A stretch of 64,000 bases of DNA from Umezawaea sp049997955 (GTDB taxonomy: Bacteria > Actinomycetota > Actinomycetes > Mycobacteriales > Pseudonocardiaceae), in the NCBI GenBank assembly GCA_049997955.1, contig JAEBDY010000010.1, forward strand, positions 248,001 to 312,000. Direction: 5' to 3'. A model generated the notes under the pieces. The model saw only the letters and a program-made list of their open reading frames with translations. It had not been told where the DNA came from and did not search any database. Shown in pieces: positions 43,951-52,272 of this stretch. Positions within the stretch are counted from its first letter, which is position 1. The number at the start of each line of letters is the position of its first letter. The position numbers were made by a program, and so were the translations under genes.

Positions 43951-45963
43951 TCACCCGCCGATCCGGCGCGCGGGCAGGGGAACCCCGGCCCGCGCCAGCA
44001 CGGCGAACAGGTCGCCGTGCTCCTCGACGCGGTCGAGGACGTCCTCCGCGGTGAACTCGAACCGCTCGGCGCGGCGGCAGGCGCGGACCTCGTCCCAGGT
44101 GACCGGCGTCGACGCGGTGGGCCGGTCGCGGCCGCGCAGCGAGTACGGCGCGACGGTGGTCTTGGCCGGGTTGTTCTGGCTCCAGTCGATGAAGACCTTC
44201 CCCGGTCGCGACGACTTCGCCATCCTCGCCGTGACCAGATCGGGCGTCTCGGCGGCGAACAGGTCGGCGAGCGCCTTCGCGTACGCCGAGGTGTCCTCGG
44301 ACCGTCCTACGTGGACTCCCGCGTAGACCTGCATGCCCTTGGAGCCCGACGTTTTGGCGACGGGGGTGAGGCCGTCGGCGACGAGGACGTCGTGGAGCCG
44401 TTCGGCCACTCGGGCGCACTCCACGACCGTGGTGCCCGGACCGGGGTCCAGGTCGAACACGAGGCGGTCGGGAAGCCGCCGGACCAGGTCGGAGTCGATC
44501 GTCCACTGTGGAACGTGGAGTTCCAGCGCCGCGAGGTTCGCGGCCCACACCAGTGCGGGCAGCTCGTCGATCAGGGCGTAGTCGACGGTGTCGGCGCTGC
44601 CCCGGCTGGGGAGGCGCGCGGTCCGCAACCAGTCGGGAGCGCCGCGCGGGACGTTCTTCTCGTAGAAGTGCCCGCCGTCGACGCCGTTGGGGTAGCGGAT
44701 GAAGGTGACCGGCCTGTCCAGCAGGTGCGGGAGGAGCAGCGGGGCGACGGTGCTGTAGTAGTGGATCACCTGCGCCTTGGTGAAGCCGTCCGGGTACAGC
44801 GGCTTGTCCAGGTTGGACAGCACGAGCTGCCGCCGTCCCGCCCGGACGGTGACGCGTTTCGGGGCCACCGCGCGAACCGCTGCCGTCGGAACGGGCGGTG
44901 CCGAGGCCGACGGGGCGATCACCTCCCGCGCGTCCCGGTCGTCGCGCAGCCCGCGCCAGGACGTGTGCCGCAGCCTGCCCGAGCGGCCGTCCGTGCCGCC
45001 GCGGGTGAACTGGCGGTACCGGACCTCGCCGACGAGCTCCGGTTCGACCCACCGCGCCCGCCGGACGTCGTCGCGCGGCGGAGCGGCCGCGAACGGGTGG
45101 GTGTCCCGCTCCGACCGCCGCAGGCGAGCACGCAGTTCGTGGCGGTCCCGGTCGCTGAAACCGGTTCCGACGTCGCCGAGGTACACCAGGTCACCGCTGT
45201 CGGGGTCGTGCGCGCCGAGCAGGAGTCCGCCGAGCATGCCGGTGAACCGGTTCTGCCCCGGCCGCCAGCCGCAGACGAGGACCTCCTGGGTCCGCACGAG
45301 CGGGTGCTTCAACCACGAGTCCGGCCGCTGACCCGGTTGGTAGGTCGAGTCGCGCAGCTTGGCGATGAGACCCTCGTACCCCGCCGTGGCCACCCGGTCG
45401 AGGAGGTCGTTCGGGGTGAGCCGATCCGCGGCGAGCTGGCCGAACGGGAACGCGGGCACCACCGACACGCGGTACGGGTCGGGCATCGGCACCTGCTCCA
45501 GCAGCGCCCGGCGTTCGTCGTACGGCTCGGCGAGCAGCGACCGGTCACCGAGCCGCAGCAGGTCGAACGCGAGGTAGCGGACCTCCGCGACGTCGGTGAA
45601 CACCTCGTCGCGGAGGAGGGAACCGGCGTGCTTGCGGTAGCGGCCGCGGCGTTGCTGCAACTCCCCGAACTCGATCCGACCGGCGTCGCTGTAGACCACG
45701 ACCTCCCCGTCGAACACCGCGGCCCGGCCGTCGAGGGCCGGGGCGAGCACGCCGACGAGGCTGGTGAACTCCGGCGTGAAGTCGATGCCGTTGCGGCTGG
45801 TCAGCACCGTCGTGCCGTCGGGAGCGACGCGCATGGCCGCCCGGTAGCCGTCGAGCTTGTACTCGTAGGTCCACTGGGCACCCGAGCGCAGCACGCCGCC
45901 GTCCGGCTTCGCGAGCATCGGCTCGATCCAGGGGGGCGCCTGGTCGGGGACATCGCTTGCCAT
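43951..45963 (-). CDS. ligD: ATP-dependent DNA ligase LigD (ligase plus polymerase domains)
   Basis: The protein has 670 aa. Residues 10-310 form the ligase, with adenylation Lys36 (YEYKLDGYR) and motifs FDGEVVVYSDAG and EGLIAKLRDSTY. Residues about 370-665 form an archaeo-eukaryotic-primase-like polymerase (FIRYPNGVDGGHFYEK, VFDLDPGPGTTVVE, KTSGSKGMQVY). The order ligase-polymerase without a phosphoesterase domain occurs in several actinomycetes. It repairs double-strand breaks by end joining with Ku, but no ku gene is in the window. It is divergent from the anti-sigma-like kinase gene. Confidence 0.95.
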   Translation of the reverse strand: MASDVPDQAPPWIEPMLAKPDGGVLRSGAQWTYEYKLDGYRAAMRVAPDGTTVLTSRNGIDFTPEFTSLVGVLAPALDGRAAVFDGEVVVYSDAGRIEFGELQQRRGRYRKHAGSLLRDEVFTDVAEVRYLAFDLLRLGDRSLLAEPYDERRALLEQVPMPDPYRVSVVPAFPFGQLAADRLTPNDLLDRVATAGYEGLIAKLRDSTYQPGQRPDSWLKHPLVRTQEVLVCGWRPGQNRFTGMLGGLLLGAHDPDSGDLVYLGDVGTGFSDRDRHELRARLRRSERDTHPFAAAPPRDDVRRARWVEPELVGEVRYRQFTRGGTDGRSGRLRHTSWRGLRDDRDAREVIAPSASAPPVPTAAVRAVAPKRVTVRAGRRQLVLSNLDKPLYPDGFTKAQVIHYYSTVAPLLLPHLLDRPVTFIRYPNGVDGGHFYEKNVPRGAPDWLRTARLPSRGSADTVDYALIDELPALVWAANLAALELHVPQWTIDSDLVRRLPDRLVFDLDPGPGTTVVECARVAERLHDVLVADGLTPVAKTSGSKGMQVYAGVHVGRSEDTSAYAKALADLFAAETPDLVTARMAKSSRPGKVFIDWSQNNPAKTTVAPYSLRGRDRPTASTPVTWDEVRACRRAERFEFTAEDVLDRVEEHGDLFAVLARAGVPLPARRIGG

Positions 45964-46061
45964 CGACGACCTCCGAACCACCGCGGCCCACCGGCTCGAC
46001 TCTAACCCGTTCGGCCTAGCACTGCGCGATCCGGCCGTACGGCATCCGTGCGGCCGGTCAC

Positions 46062-46086
46062 GTGTACCGGGTGGCTTCGCGGGTAC
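46062..46086 (+). promoter_or_regulatory. Sigma-B-type promoter of the anti-sigma-like kinase
   Basis: GTGT (46062-46065), 15 bp, GGGTAC (46081-46086) is one mismatch from the sigma-B/F consensus GTTT-N14-16-GGGTAT. It lies 37 bp before the GTG start. Confidence 0.55.
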
Positions 46087-46122
46087 CCAACCAGCCAGAG
46101 GTCACAGACGAATGGAGACGGC

Positions 46123-46557
46123 GTGAACGAAGCGGACCCGCGGGCGGAGCCGGCTCTCAGCATCGACCTGCGCGAATACCCGAAACCACCCCTGGCGGAG
46201 CTGCGGCGGCTGATCCGCGCGGCGCTGCACCGCGAGGACGCCGACTGCGTCTCGGACGCGGAACTCGTCATGACCGAACTGGTCACCAACGCCTACGACC
46301 ACGCCGACCAGCCACGACGCCTGCACGTCTGGCGACTGGGCGAACCGGTCACCGTGCGCATCGAGGTCGACGACGCAGGCCGGGACACCCTCCCCGTCGT
46401 CGGCACGTCACGACTGGGGAGCCTGCGAGGACGCGGCCTGATCATGGTCACGCGCCTGTCCCAGAAGTGGGGCGTGTCCCTGCACCGCGTCGGCAAGACC
46501 GTCTGGGCCGAGATCTCCTGCCACCTGCCGCAGGCCAACCCGGTTCCGGTCACCTAG
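46123..46557 (+). CDS. Anti-sigma-factor-like serine kinase (HATPase_c_2, RsbW/SpoIIAB-like)
   Basis: The protein has 144 aa. GTG 46123 follows GGAGACGG. It is a single GHKL ATPase domain with N-box ELVMTELVTNAYDHA, a degenerate G1 region (VDDAGRDTLPV) and a G2-like RGRGLIMVTRLSQKWG. Streptomyces-type relatives bind anti-anti-sigma factors or sigma factors. The possible sigma-B-type promoter in front fits a feedback role in stress response. No STAS partner is in the window. Confidence 0.85.
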   Translation: MNEADPRAEPALSIDLREYPKPPLAELRRLIRAALHREDADCVSDAELVMTELVTNAYDHADQPRRLHVWRLGEPVTVRIEVDDAGRDTLPVVGTSRLGSLRGRGLIMVTRLSQKWGVSLHRVGKTVWAEISCHLPQANPVPVT

Positions 46558-46893
46558 CCCCCTCCGGCGGCAGAGCCGACGCGATCGGCTGCTCGGGGGT
46601 ACCGTCCCATCGGTCGTGACGTGGCCATCCTCTGCCCGTACGACACGGCGGGGCTCAGCCCCGCGGTCCTCGACGCGGTCGCCGCGCACCCGACGCTGAT
46701 CGATTGTTCCGGGTAGCGCCGACCGGATCATCGCGGACTGCGACCGTCCGCTCCTGCCGCGACGACCTCCACCACGGTCCGGGGTCGGGCCCGACCGGCG
46801 GGGCCACGTGCGGTCACGACGCCGCGCGCCGGATCGCCTGCGGGAGCGGGAAGGTCCGACTCCGGCGGCGATCCCCGCGCGCGGCAGCGGTGC
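46558..46893. other. Intergenic region with gene remnant
   Basis: This 336-bp stretch contains the MEDS-like fragment listed below. The rest (46717-46893) shows no gene. Confidence 0.5.
46618..46716 (+). pseudogene. MEDS-domain-like gene fragment
   Basis: A 32-codon stretch ending in TAG reads DVAILCPYDTAGLSPAVLDA and VAAHPTLIDCSG. The LCPYD...L...V(L/I)..A...HP pattern is that of the end of MEDS sensor domains, which are often found fused to or beside RsbW-like kinases. No start or N-terminal part is found. It is probably a remnant of a sensor that once accompanied the kinase upstream. Confidence 0.4.
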
Positions 46894-47121
46894 TCAGCCC
46901 GGGATGTCGCGGGGATCGCTGGACTTCGGGTAGGTGTTGCGCTCGCCGATCTTGCCGTCCTGGTTGCGGATGATGTGCTCGACGCCGCGGTCCTGCGCCA
47001 TGCGTCGTCCTTCAGCCTGCGCGTCGGCCTTGGTCTCGGCGGTGTTGGACGCCTGTTCGTTGCCCTCGACCTTGTTCTTCCACGTGCCGTTCTCGTAGTA
47101 GGTCTCGACATCGCCCTTCAT
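46894..47121 (-). CDS. Small DUF2188-like protein
   Basis: The protein has 75 aa. ATG 47121 follows AAAGGAG. The sequence is MKGDVETYYENGTWKNKVEG, then QASNTAETKADAQAEGRRMA and VEHIIRNQDGKIGERNTYP. The W..K.EG / A...A...A...GRRMA / HI(I/R)N.DGKI pattern is the DUF2188 family. These small hydrophilic proteins are often stress-induced. The function is unknown. A sigma-B-type promoter lies upstream. Confidence 0.85.
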   Translation of the reverse strand: MKGDVETYYENGTWKNKVEGNEQASNTAETKADAQAEGRRMAQDRGVEHIIRNQDGKIGERNTYPKSSDPRDIPG

Positions 47122-47165
47122 GACGACTCCTTTCGCCGGTGCGCGTTCGGCACCGTCACGACCGA

Positions 47166-47189
47166 GTACCCATCCAGGGAACGCGAAAC
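47166..47189 (-). promoter_or_regulatory. Sigma-B-type promoter of the DUF2188 gene
   Basis: On the minus strand GTTT (47186-47189), 14 bp, GGGTAC (47166-47171) matches the stress-sigma consensus GTTT-N14-16-GGGTAT/C. It lies about 45 bp before the ATG. Confidence 0.68.
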
Positions 47190-47349
47190 ACCTTCGGAGA
47201 AGGCGGTTCGACCGTTCAGTCGCATGTGGACTGTCACGTGGAGTCCACCCGGCGCTGAACCAGCGCAGGCGTCCGCTTGGCCCTAGCGTGGGACCGATGC
47301 GACTCCCCCACACCCGGCGGACACCCCCCTCGACAGGCCGTGCCGACTC

Positions 47350-48789
47350 ATGACCCGTTGCCTGGTCATGGGTGCCACGGGGTACCTCGGCTCGCTGCTG
47401 GTGCAGGCCCTCGTCGACGCGGGCCACGAGGTGGGCGCGCTGGTGCGCGCCCCCCGCTCGGCCGATCCGCTCCCGTCGTCGGTCACCGTCCACGCCGGTG
47501 ACGCCACCCAAGCGCACAGCGTGCGCGACGCGCTGGCGGACGTCGAGGTGGCCTACTTCCTCGTGCACTCGATGGGCCGCGACGACTTCGCCGACGTGGA
47601 CCGCCGCGCGGCGACCATCCTGGCGGCGGAGGCAGCGGCGGCGGGCGTCCGGCAGGTCGTCTACGTCGGCGGCCCCCGTCCCGCGGCGGCCGGGGACGTG
47701 TCGGAGCACCTCGCCTCGCGCGCCGAGGTCGGCGACATCCTCGTGAACGGGCGCGTACCCGCGCTGGTGCTGCAGGCATCCATGATCATCGGCCACGGTT
47801 CCACCAGCTTCGACCTGCTCCGCACCAGCACGTCGCTCTCGCCCTGGGTGCCCGTCCCGCGGTGGATGCTCAACACCAGCAGGCCGGTCGCCGCCGCGGA
47901 CGTCGTGCACCACCTCCTCACCGCGGCGGACCTGGAGCCGCCCGTCCGCGGGGTGTTCGACGTGTCCGGTCCGGAGACCCTGAGCTACCTGTCGCTCGTC
48001 CAGCGGTACGCCCGCGTGACCGGGCTGCGCGTCCGGCTTCCCGTGCCCGCTCCCCTGTGGTCGCACCGACTGGCGGCCACGCTGGTCGGCCTGGTGACGC
48101 CGATCCCCTCGTCCGTCGCCGGGCCGCTGTTCGAGTCCCTGGACCACGACCTGGAGCCCACCGGGAGCGACATCACCGACGCGCTGCCCGCGCCCCCCGG
48201 CGGTCCGACGACCGTGGACAACGCGATCCGCGACGCCTGCCAGCCCGCCGATCCGCCCACCGCGGCCGGGACCCCGTTCGTGGACGAGGTCGTGGTGGCG
48301 TCCGACGCCGGTCCCGACCGGGTCTGGCGCACCATCACCGGTCTCGGCGGCGCCAACGGCTGGCACACGATCCCCCTGGTGTGGACCTTCCGCGGCGCGC
48401 TCGACCACCTGGTGGGCGGCGTGGGCCTCTACCGGGGCCGGGCTCCGGAGATCTCCGACGGCGACGTCGTCGACTCCTGGACGGTGCTGCACCGCGACGA
48501 CTCCGCGCGCCGACTGGTCCTGCGGGCGGACATGAGGATGCCCGGTGACACGACCCTGGAGATGAGCGTCGAGCAGCACGAGGGCCGCACGCGCTACCGC
48601 CAGAAGATCACGTTCACCCCCGACGGCCAGGCGGGCCGGCTCTACTGGCAGGCGCAGAAGCCCCTGCACGACCTCGTGTTCACCACGATGGCCCACGGGA
48701 TCGCCCGCAGTTCGTCCTCCGGCGGACCGCGCGCGGTGGCCGAGGCCCTGCGGGACGCGGCGAACCACGTGACGTCGCGACTCGGGTAG
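47350..48789 (+). CDS. SDR-type NAD(P)-binding protein with C-terminal DUF2867 domain
   Basis: The protein has 479 aa. The N-terminal atypical SDR domain has LVMGATGYLGSLLVQALVDA and VAYFLVHSMG. Residues about 300-479 are DUF2867/START-like (WTFRGALDHLVGGVGLYRGR, LRADMRMPGDTTLEM, GRLYWQAQKPLHDLVF). This two-domain protein is widespread in actinomycetes. A lipid- or quinone-related role has been proposed for relatives, but not for this one. A terminator follows. Confidence 0.9.
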   Translation: MTRCLVMGATGYLGSLLVQALVDAGHEVGALVRAPRSADPLPSSVTVHAGDATQAHSVRDALADVEVAYFLVHSMGRDDFADVDRRAATILAAEAAAAGVRQVVYVGGPRPAAAGDVSEHLASRAEVGDILVNGRVPALVLQASMIIGHGSTSFDLLRTSTSLSPWVPVPRWMLNTSRPVAAADVVHHLLTAADLEPPVRGVFDVSGPETLSYLSLVQRYARVTGLRVRLPVPAPLWSHRLAATLVGLVTPIPSSVAGPLFESLDHDLEPTGSDITDALPAPPGGPTTVDNAIRDACQPADPPTAAGTPFVDEVVVASDAGPDRVWRTITGLGGANGWHTIPLVWTFRGALDHLVGGVGLYRGRAPEISDGDVVDSWTVLHRDDSARRLVLRADMRMPGDTTLEMSVEQHEGRTRYRQKITFTPDGQAGRLYWQAQKPLHDLVFTTMAHGIARSSSSGGPRAVAEALRDAANHVTSRLG

Positions 48790-48795
48790 TCGCTG

Positions 48796-48832
48796 GTGGG
48801 CGGTGGTCTGCGCGGGGCCGACCGCCGCCCAC
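48796..48832 (+). terminator. Terminator of the SDR-DUF2867 gene
   Basis: Arms GTGGGCGGTGGTC and GACCGCCGCCCAC pair at 12 of 13 positions across an 11-nt loop. The hairpin begins 7 bp after the stop codon. Confidence 0.75.
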
Positions 48833-48848
48833 TAGGCCGAGGTGGCGA

Positions 48849-48891
48849 TTGACACCCGGCCCCCCGGACTCCAGTCTGGGAGCGCTCCCAG
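48849..48891 (+). promoter_or_regulatory. Promoter with CebR/CelR-type operator
   Basis: TTGACA (48849-48854) with a weak -10 CAGTCT (48872-48877) is followed by the perfect palindrome TGGGAGCGCTCCCA (48877-48890, extended to 16 bp). This 14-mer is the known binding site of the cellobiose repressors CelR/CebR in actinomycetes. It overlaps the predicted start, so repression relieved by cellobiose is expected. Confidence 0.9.
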
Positions 48892-48922
48892 TCGCCGCTA
48901 CCGTCAACGAGGACATCCGACG

Positions 48923-50941
48923 ATGCGCACACGTCACACGGTTCTGCCCGTCCTGGTGCTGGTCGCCGCGCAACTCCTGGTGCCGCAGGCCGGGGTGCGG
49001 GCCGACCCCGGCGTGAGCGTCGCGGTGAACGCCCGCGCCGGGCTGGAGACCGTCAGCGACACCGCCGTCGGCGCGAACCACGCGATCTGGGACACCACGC
49101 TCGGCACCCCCGAGGTCGCCGACCTGATGAAGGACGCGGGCGTGCGGGCCCTGCGCTACCCCGGCGGCTCGTACTCCGACATCTACCACTGGCGCGACCA
49201 CACCGCGCCCGGCGGCTACGTCGCCCCCAACACCGACTTCGACCACTTCATGGCGGGCGCCCTGCGGACCGGGGCCCAGCCGATCATCGCCGCCAACTAC
49301 GGCACCGGCACACCTCAGGAGGCCGCGGACTGGGTCCGCTACGCCAACGTCGAGAAGGGGTACGGCGTCAAGTACTGGGAGATCGGGAACGAGCTGTACG
49401 GCAACGGCCACTACGGCTCCCAGTGGGAGGCCGACGACCACCCCGAGAAGACCCCGGCGGAGTACGCGACCATCGTCCGGCAGTACGCCGAGGCGATGAA
49501 GGCCGTCGACCCGACGATCAAGATCGGCGCGGTGCTCACGACGCCGGGCGACTGGCCGGACGGGATCGTCGCGGGCGGCGACGCGGGCACGTGGAACCAG
49601 GTCGTGCTGTCGATCGCGGGCCCGGTGGTCGACTTCGGGATCCTGCACTGGTACCCGACGGGGTCGACCGGCCCGGAGGCGCTGTCCAAGACCAACCGGA
49701 TCGCCGACTTCGTGCGGCTGGCCCGCGAGCAGGCCCTCCGCTACGCGCACAAGGACCTGGGCATCGCACTGACCGAGGTGAACACCTCGTACGGGATGAA
49801 CACCCAGCCGGGGGCGCTGTTCGCGGCCGACGCGTACGCGACGCTGCTGGAGAACGGCGTGTTCACCGTCGACTGGTGGAACGTCCACAACGGACCGACG
49901 AGCTTCTCCACGATCGCCGGTCAGCCCGACTACGCCGACTTCGGCCTGCTGTCCAGCGCGGGCTGCCTGGCAGACGGGACGATCTGCCAACCCGCGCTCA
50001 ACACCCCCTTCGCGCCCTACCACGCGCTGGCGATGACGTCGAAGTTCGCCGGGCCGGGTGACCAGCTGGTCCAGGCCGCCGCCTCCGACCCGCTGGTCAA
50101 GGTGCACGCCACCCGCAAGCAGGACGGCGGCCTGTCGGTCCTGCTGATCAACCAGGACCCGGACGCGGCCAAGTCGATCACCCTGGACTACACCGGTTAC
50201 ACCCCGGCCGCGAGCGCGCAGGTCCTGACCTACGCCAACGGCGCCAAGGCCATCACCACCACGACGGGTGCCAGCGCGTCCGCGACGCTCCCGCCGTACT
50301 CGTTGACCACCCTCGTCCTGCGCCCCCGGTCGGCGACCGCGCACCCGGCCACCCCCGCCCGTCCGACCGCCGCCGCGGTCACCGACCACGGCGCCACCCT
50401 CACGTGGACGCCGACCGCTCCGGGCGTGAAGTACGAGGTCCACCGCCAGATCGGCACGACCACCGAGCAGTGGGGCGAGACCACCGGCTCGTCGTTCGCG
50501 GTCCACAACCTCACGCCCAGCACGCGCTACACGGTCAACCTGATCGCCCGTGACGGCGCGGGCCGCGTCTCGTGGTCCTCACCGCCGGTCTCGTTCACCA
50601 CCGCGACGCCGTCCACGTCGACCTGCGCGGTCACGTTCACCGACACCTCCAACTGGGGCAACGGTTACGTGGGCAGCGTCGACATCACCAACACCGGCGC
50701 CACCGCGTTGACCGACTGGACCCTGGCCTTCACCTGGCCCACCACGTGGCAGCAGGTGAGCAGCGGCTGGAACGGGACCTGGACGCAGACCGGAACGGCG
50801 GTGCAGGTCACCGGCACGGACCAGAACCGCACCCTGGAGCCCGGCGCCACGACGAACGTCGGCTTCGTGGGCGCCTACCAGGGCCCCAACGTCCCGCCCG
50901 CCGCCTTCACCCTGAACGGCACCCGCTGCTCCACCCGGTGA
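48923..50941 (+). CDS. Secreted clan-A glycoside hydrolase with FnIII and CBM2 (cellulose/hemicellulose active)
   Basis: The protein has 672 aa. ATG 48923 follows a GAGGA site. The signal peptide is RTRHTVLPVLVLVAAQLLVP with cleavage near VRA-DP. The catalytic domain resembles GH51/GH39-like (beta/alpha)8 enzymes: ALRYPGGSYSDIYHW, acid/base Glu157 (YWEIGNELYGNG) and candidate nucleophile Glu285 (ALTEVNTSYG). A fibronectin III domain (about 475-560) and a C-terminal CBM2 (about 567-672, with conserved Trp) follow. The CebR box indicates induction on cellulose breakdown. Arabinofuranosidase, xyloglucanase or endoglucanase activity are all possible. Confidence 0.88.
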   Translation: MRTRHTVLPVLVLVAAQLLVPQAGVRADPGVSVAVNARAGLETVSDTAVGANHAIWDTTLGTPEVADLMKDAGVRALRYPGGSYSDIYHWRDHTAPGGYVAPNTDFDHFMAGALRTGAQPIIAANYGTGTPQEAADWVRYANVEKGYGVKYWEIGNELYGNGHYGSQWEADDHPEKTPAEYATIVRQYAEAMKAVDPTIKIGAVLTTPGDWPDGIVAGGDAGTWNQVVLSIAGPVVDFGILHWYPTGSTGPEALSKTNRIADFVRLAREQALRYAHKDLGIALTEVNTSYGMNTQPGALFAADAYATLLENGVFTVDWWNVHNGPTSFSTIAGQPDYADFGLLSSAGCLADGTICQPALNTPFAPYHALAMTSKFAGPGDQLVQAAASDPLVKVHATRKQDGGLSVLLINQDPDAAKSITLDYTGYTPAASAQVLTYANGAKAITTTTGASASATLPPYSLTTLVLRPRSATAHPATPARPTAAAVTDHGATLTWTPTAPGVKYEVHRQIGTTTEQWGETTGSSFAVHNLTPSTRYTVNLIARDGAGRVSWSSPPVSFTTATPSTSTCAVTFTDTSNWGNGYVGSVDITNTGATALTDWTLAFTWPTTWQQVSSGWNGTWTQTGTAVQVTGTDQNRTLEPGATTNVGFVGAYQGPNVPPAAFTLNGTRCSTR

Positions 50942-50954
50942 GGTGCTCCTGGGC

Positions 50955-51893
50955 CTACTTGGACTCGACCCGGCCGAGCGCGCCGGAGCCGGTCGTCAGT
51001 TCCTCGCGCGCTTCCCGCCACGCGGGATCGCCGGGGTAGAACTCGGAGCGGAGGTAGGCCCAGGTGAGTCGCTGGACCGCGGCCACCCGTTCGAGGTTCT
51101 CGTCCGTGGTCTCGGCGACGTCGTACCCGGACACCCCGCCGAGCCCGTGCTCCGCGTCGAACAGGGTCAGCAGGGACTTCCGCCCCGGCGAGAGGAAGTA
51201 CGGGTCGGCGTGCCACTCCGCGCCCCGGACCGTCAGGTGGGTGGAGGTGTCCTTGTCACCGGCCACCACGAGCGCGGGCGTGCTCATCCCGGAGAAGTCC
51301 ATGGTGGAGAAGAAGGAGTAGTTCTCCGCCACGAACTCGGTGACGGCGTCGCCTCCCCTGCCGGGCGCGGCGAGCAGCACCCCGGCCTTGATCCGGGGGT
51401 CGGCCAGGTCCACCACCGTTCCGTCGTCGGGATCGGTGAGCCGCGCGCCCAGCAGCAGGCTCGCGGTGTGCCCGCCCATCGAGTGCCCGACCACGGCGAC
51501 CCTGCTCCGGTCCAGGCGCCCGAGCAGCTGCGGCACCGCGGCCTCGACCAGGTCGAGCTGGTCCAGGACGCGCGTCATGTCCACGGCCCGCGACCGCCAG
51601 TGGAGCGGCGCGTCGGGCTCGTCGGTGTCCAGGCTCAGCGTCTTCGAGCTCAGGTGCGTGGGCTGGATGACGACGAACCCGTGCGCCGCCCAGGAGTTGA
51701 CGAGCGGGGCGTAGCCGTTCAGCGAGGAGAGGTGGTTGGAGTGGCCCTGGCCGTGCGACAGAAGGATGATGGGCAGGTCGCTCCCGGTCACGGGCGCGGA
51801 AACCCGCACCTGCAGGTCCACGGCCCGACCGGGGGCGGGTAGCACCACCGGGCCCACCGAGAGGACGGGCGAGCTGGAAGTCCATTCACTCAT
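50955..51893 (-). CDS. Alpha/beta hydrolase (chlorophyllase / dienelactone-hydrolase-like)
   Basis: The protein has 312 aa. It has no signal peptide. The nucleophile elbow is VVGHSMGGHTAS, the oxyanion region is LLSHGQGHSNHL, the acid is AGDKDTST and the His is DAEHGLGG. It resembles the PET-hydrolase/chlorophyllase-like Abhydrolase families. The gene is tightly controlled: its promoter has near-consensus elements overlapped by two operators. It is convergent with the CBM2 hydrolase, separated by 13 bp, so it is not part of that unit. Confidence 0.88.
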   Translation of the reverse strand: MSEWTSSSPVLSVGPVVLPAPGRAVDLQVRVSAPVTGSDLPIILLSHGQGHSNHLSSLNGYAPLVNSWAAHGFVVIQPTHLSSKTLSLDTDEPDAPLHWRSRAVDMTRVLDQLDLVEAAVPQLLGRLDRSRVAVVGHSMGGHTASLLLGARLTDPDDGTVVDLADPRIKAGVLLAAPGRGGDAVTEFVAENYSFFSTMDFSGMSTPALVVAGDKDTSTHLTVRGAEWHADPYFLSPGRKSLLTLFDAEHGLGGVSGYDVAETTDENLERVAAVQRLTWAYLRSEFYPGDPAWREAREELTTGSGALGRVESK

Positions 51894-52272
51894 GACGTGC
51901 GATTCCCTTTCGACGGGCTGCCGGTTCGTTCGACCGGCGACGAGCGGGGCGAACGGAAACGCCCCGCATCGGCTACGCTGAAACGGAGCCTCGTTCCGGA
52001 ACTATACGGAGCAACGTTCCGCTTTGTCAACAGCCCTCTGGCGTCGGCCCGTCGGATCTCCGTCCAGCCGCGCGGAGGAGCAGGCGCCCCGGCGAGCCCC
52101 AGCTCGATCTCGTCCGGGCTGCCCGGCGCGGGCTCGGGGCGTGCGTCGACCGGCCGGTGGGATCAGCCGGTCCTGACCCCCTGGACCACCACGGGTGCCG
52201 TTCCGCCACGCGACCGCCGACGTGTCGAAGGGCGGGATTCCGGCGGGTGGAAGCAGTGCGCGGCGGCCGGGG
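51894..52272. other. Intergenic region between the hydrolase and PucR genes
   Basis: This 379-bp gap contains the hydrolase promoter (51984-52030). From 52031 to 52272 I see no convincing gene, only open frames with poor codon bias. Confidence 0.5.
51984..52030 (-). promoter_or_regulatory. Strong promoter with twin operators for the alpha/beta hydrolase
   Basis: On the minus strand a perfect -35 TTGACA (52025-52030), 18 bp, and -10 TATAGT (52001-52006). Two 15-bp copies of CGGAGC-NN-CGTTCCG lie at 52007-52021 (inside the spacer) and 51984-51998 (over the start), 23 bp apart. This is typical of a TetR-type repressor. No such gene is adjacent. Confidence 0.82.

Noticed and set aside
46717..46893. 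Possible continuation of the MEDS-like fragment towards the DUF2188 gene
   Set aside because: The translation is Arg/Ser-rich with no family pattern in any frame, so it was left as non-coding.
52027..52209. Short minus-strand open frame upstream of the alpha/beta hydrolase, considered as the missing repressor
   Set aside because: It has no helix-turn-helix and no ribosome site, and it covers the promoter itself.
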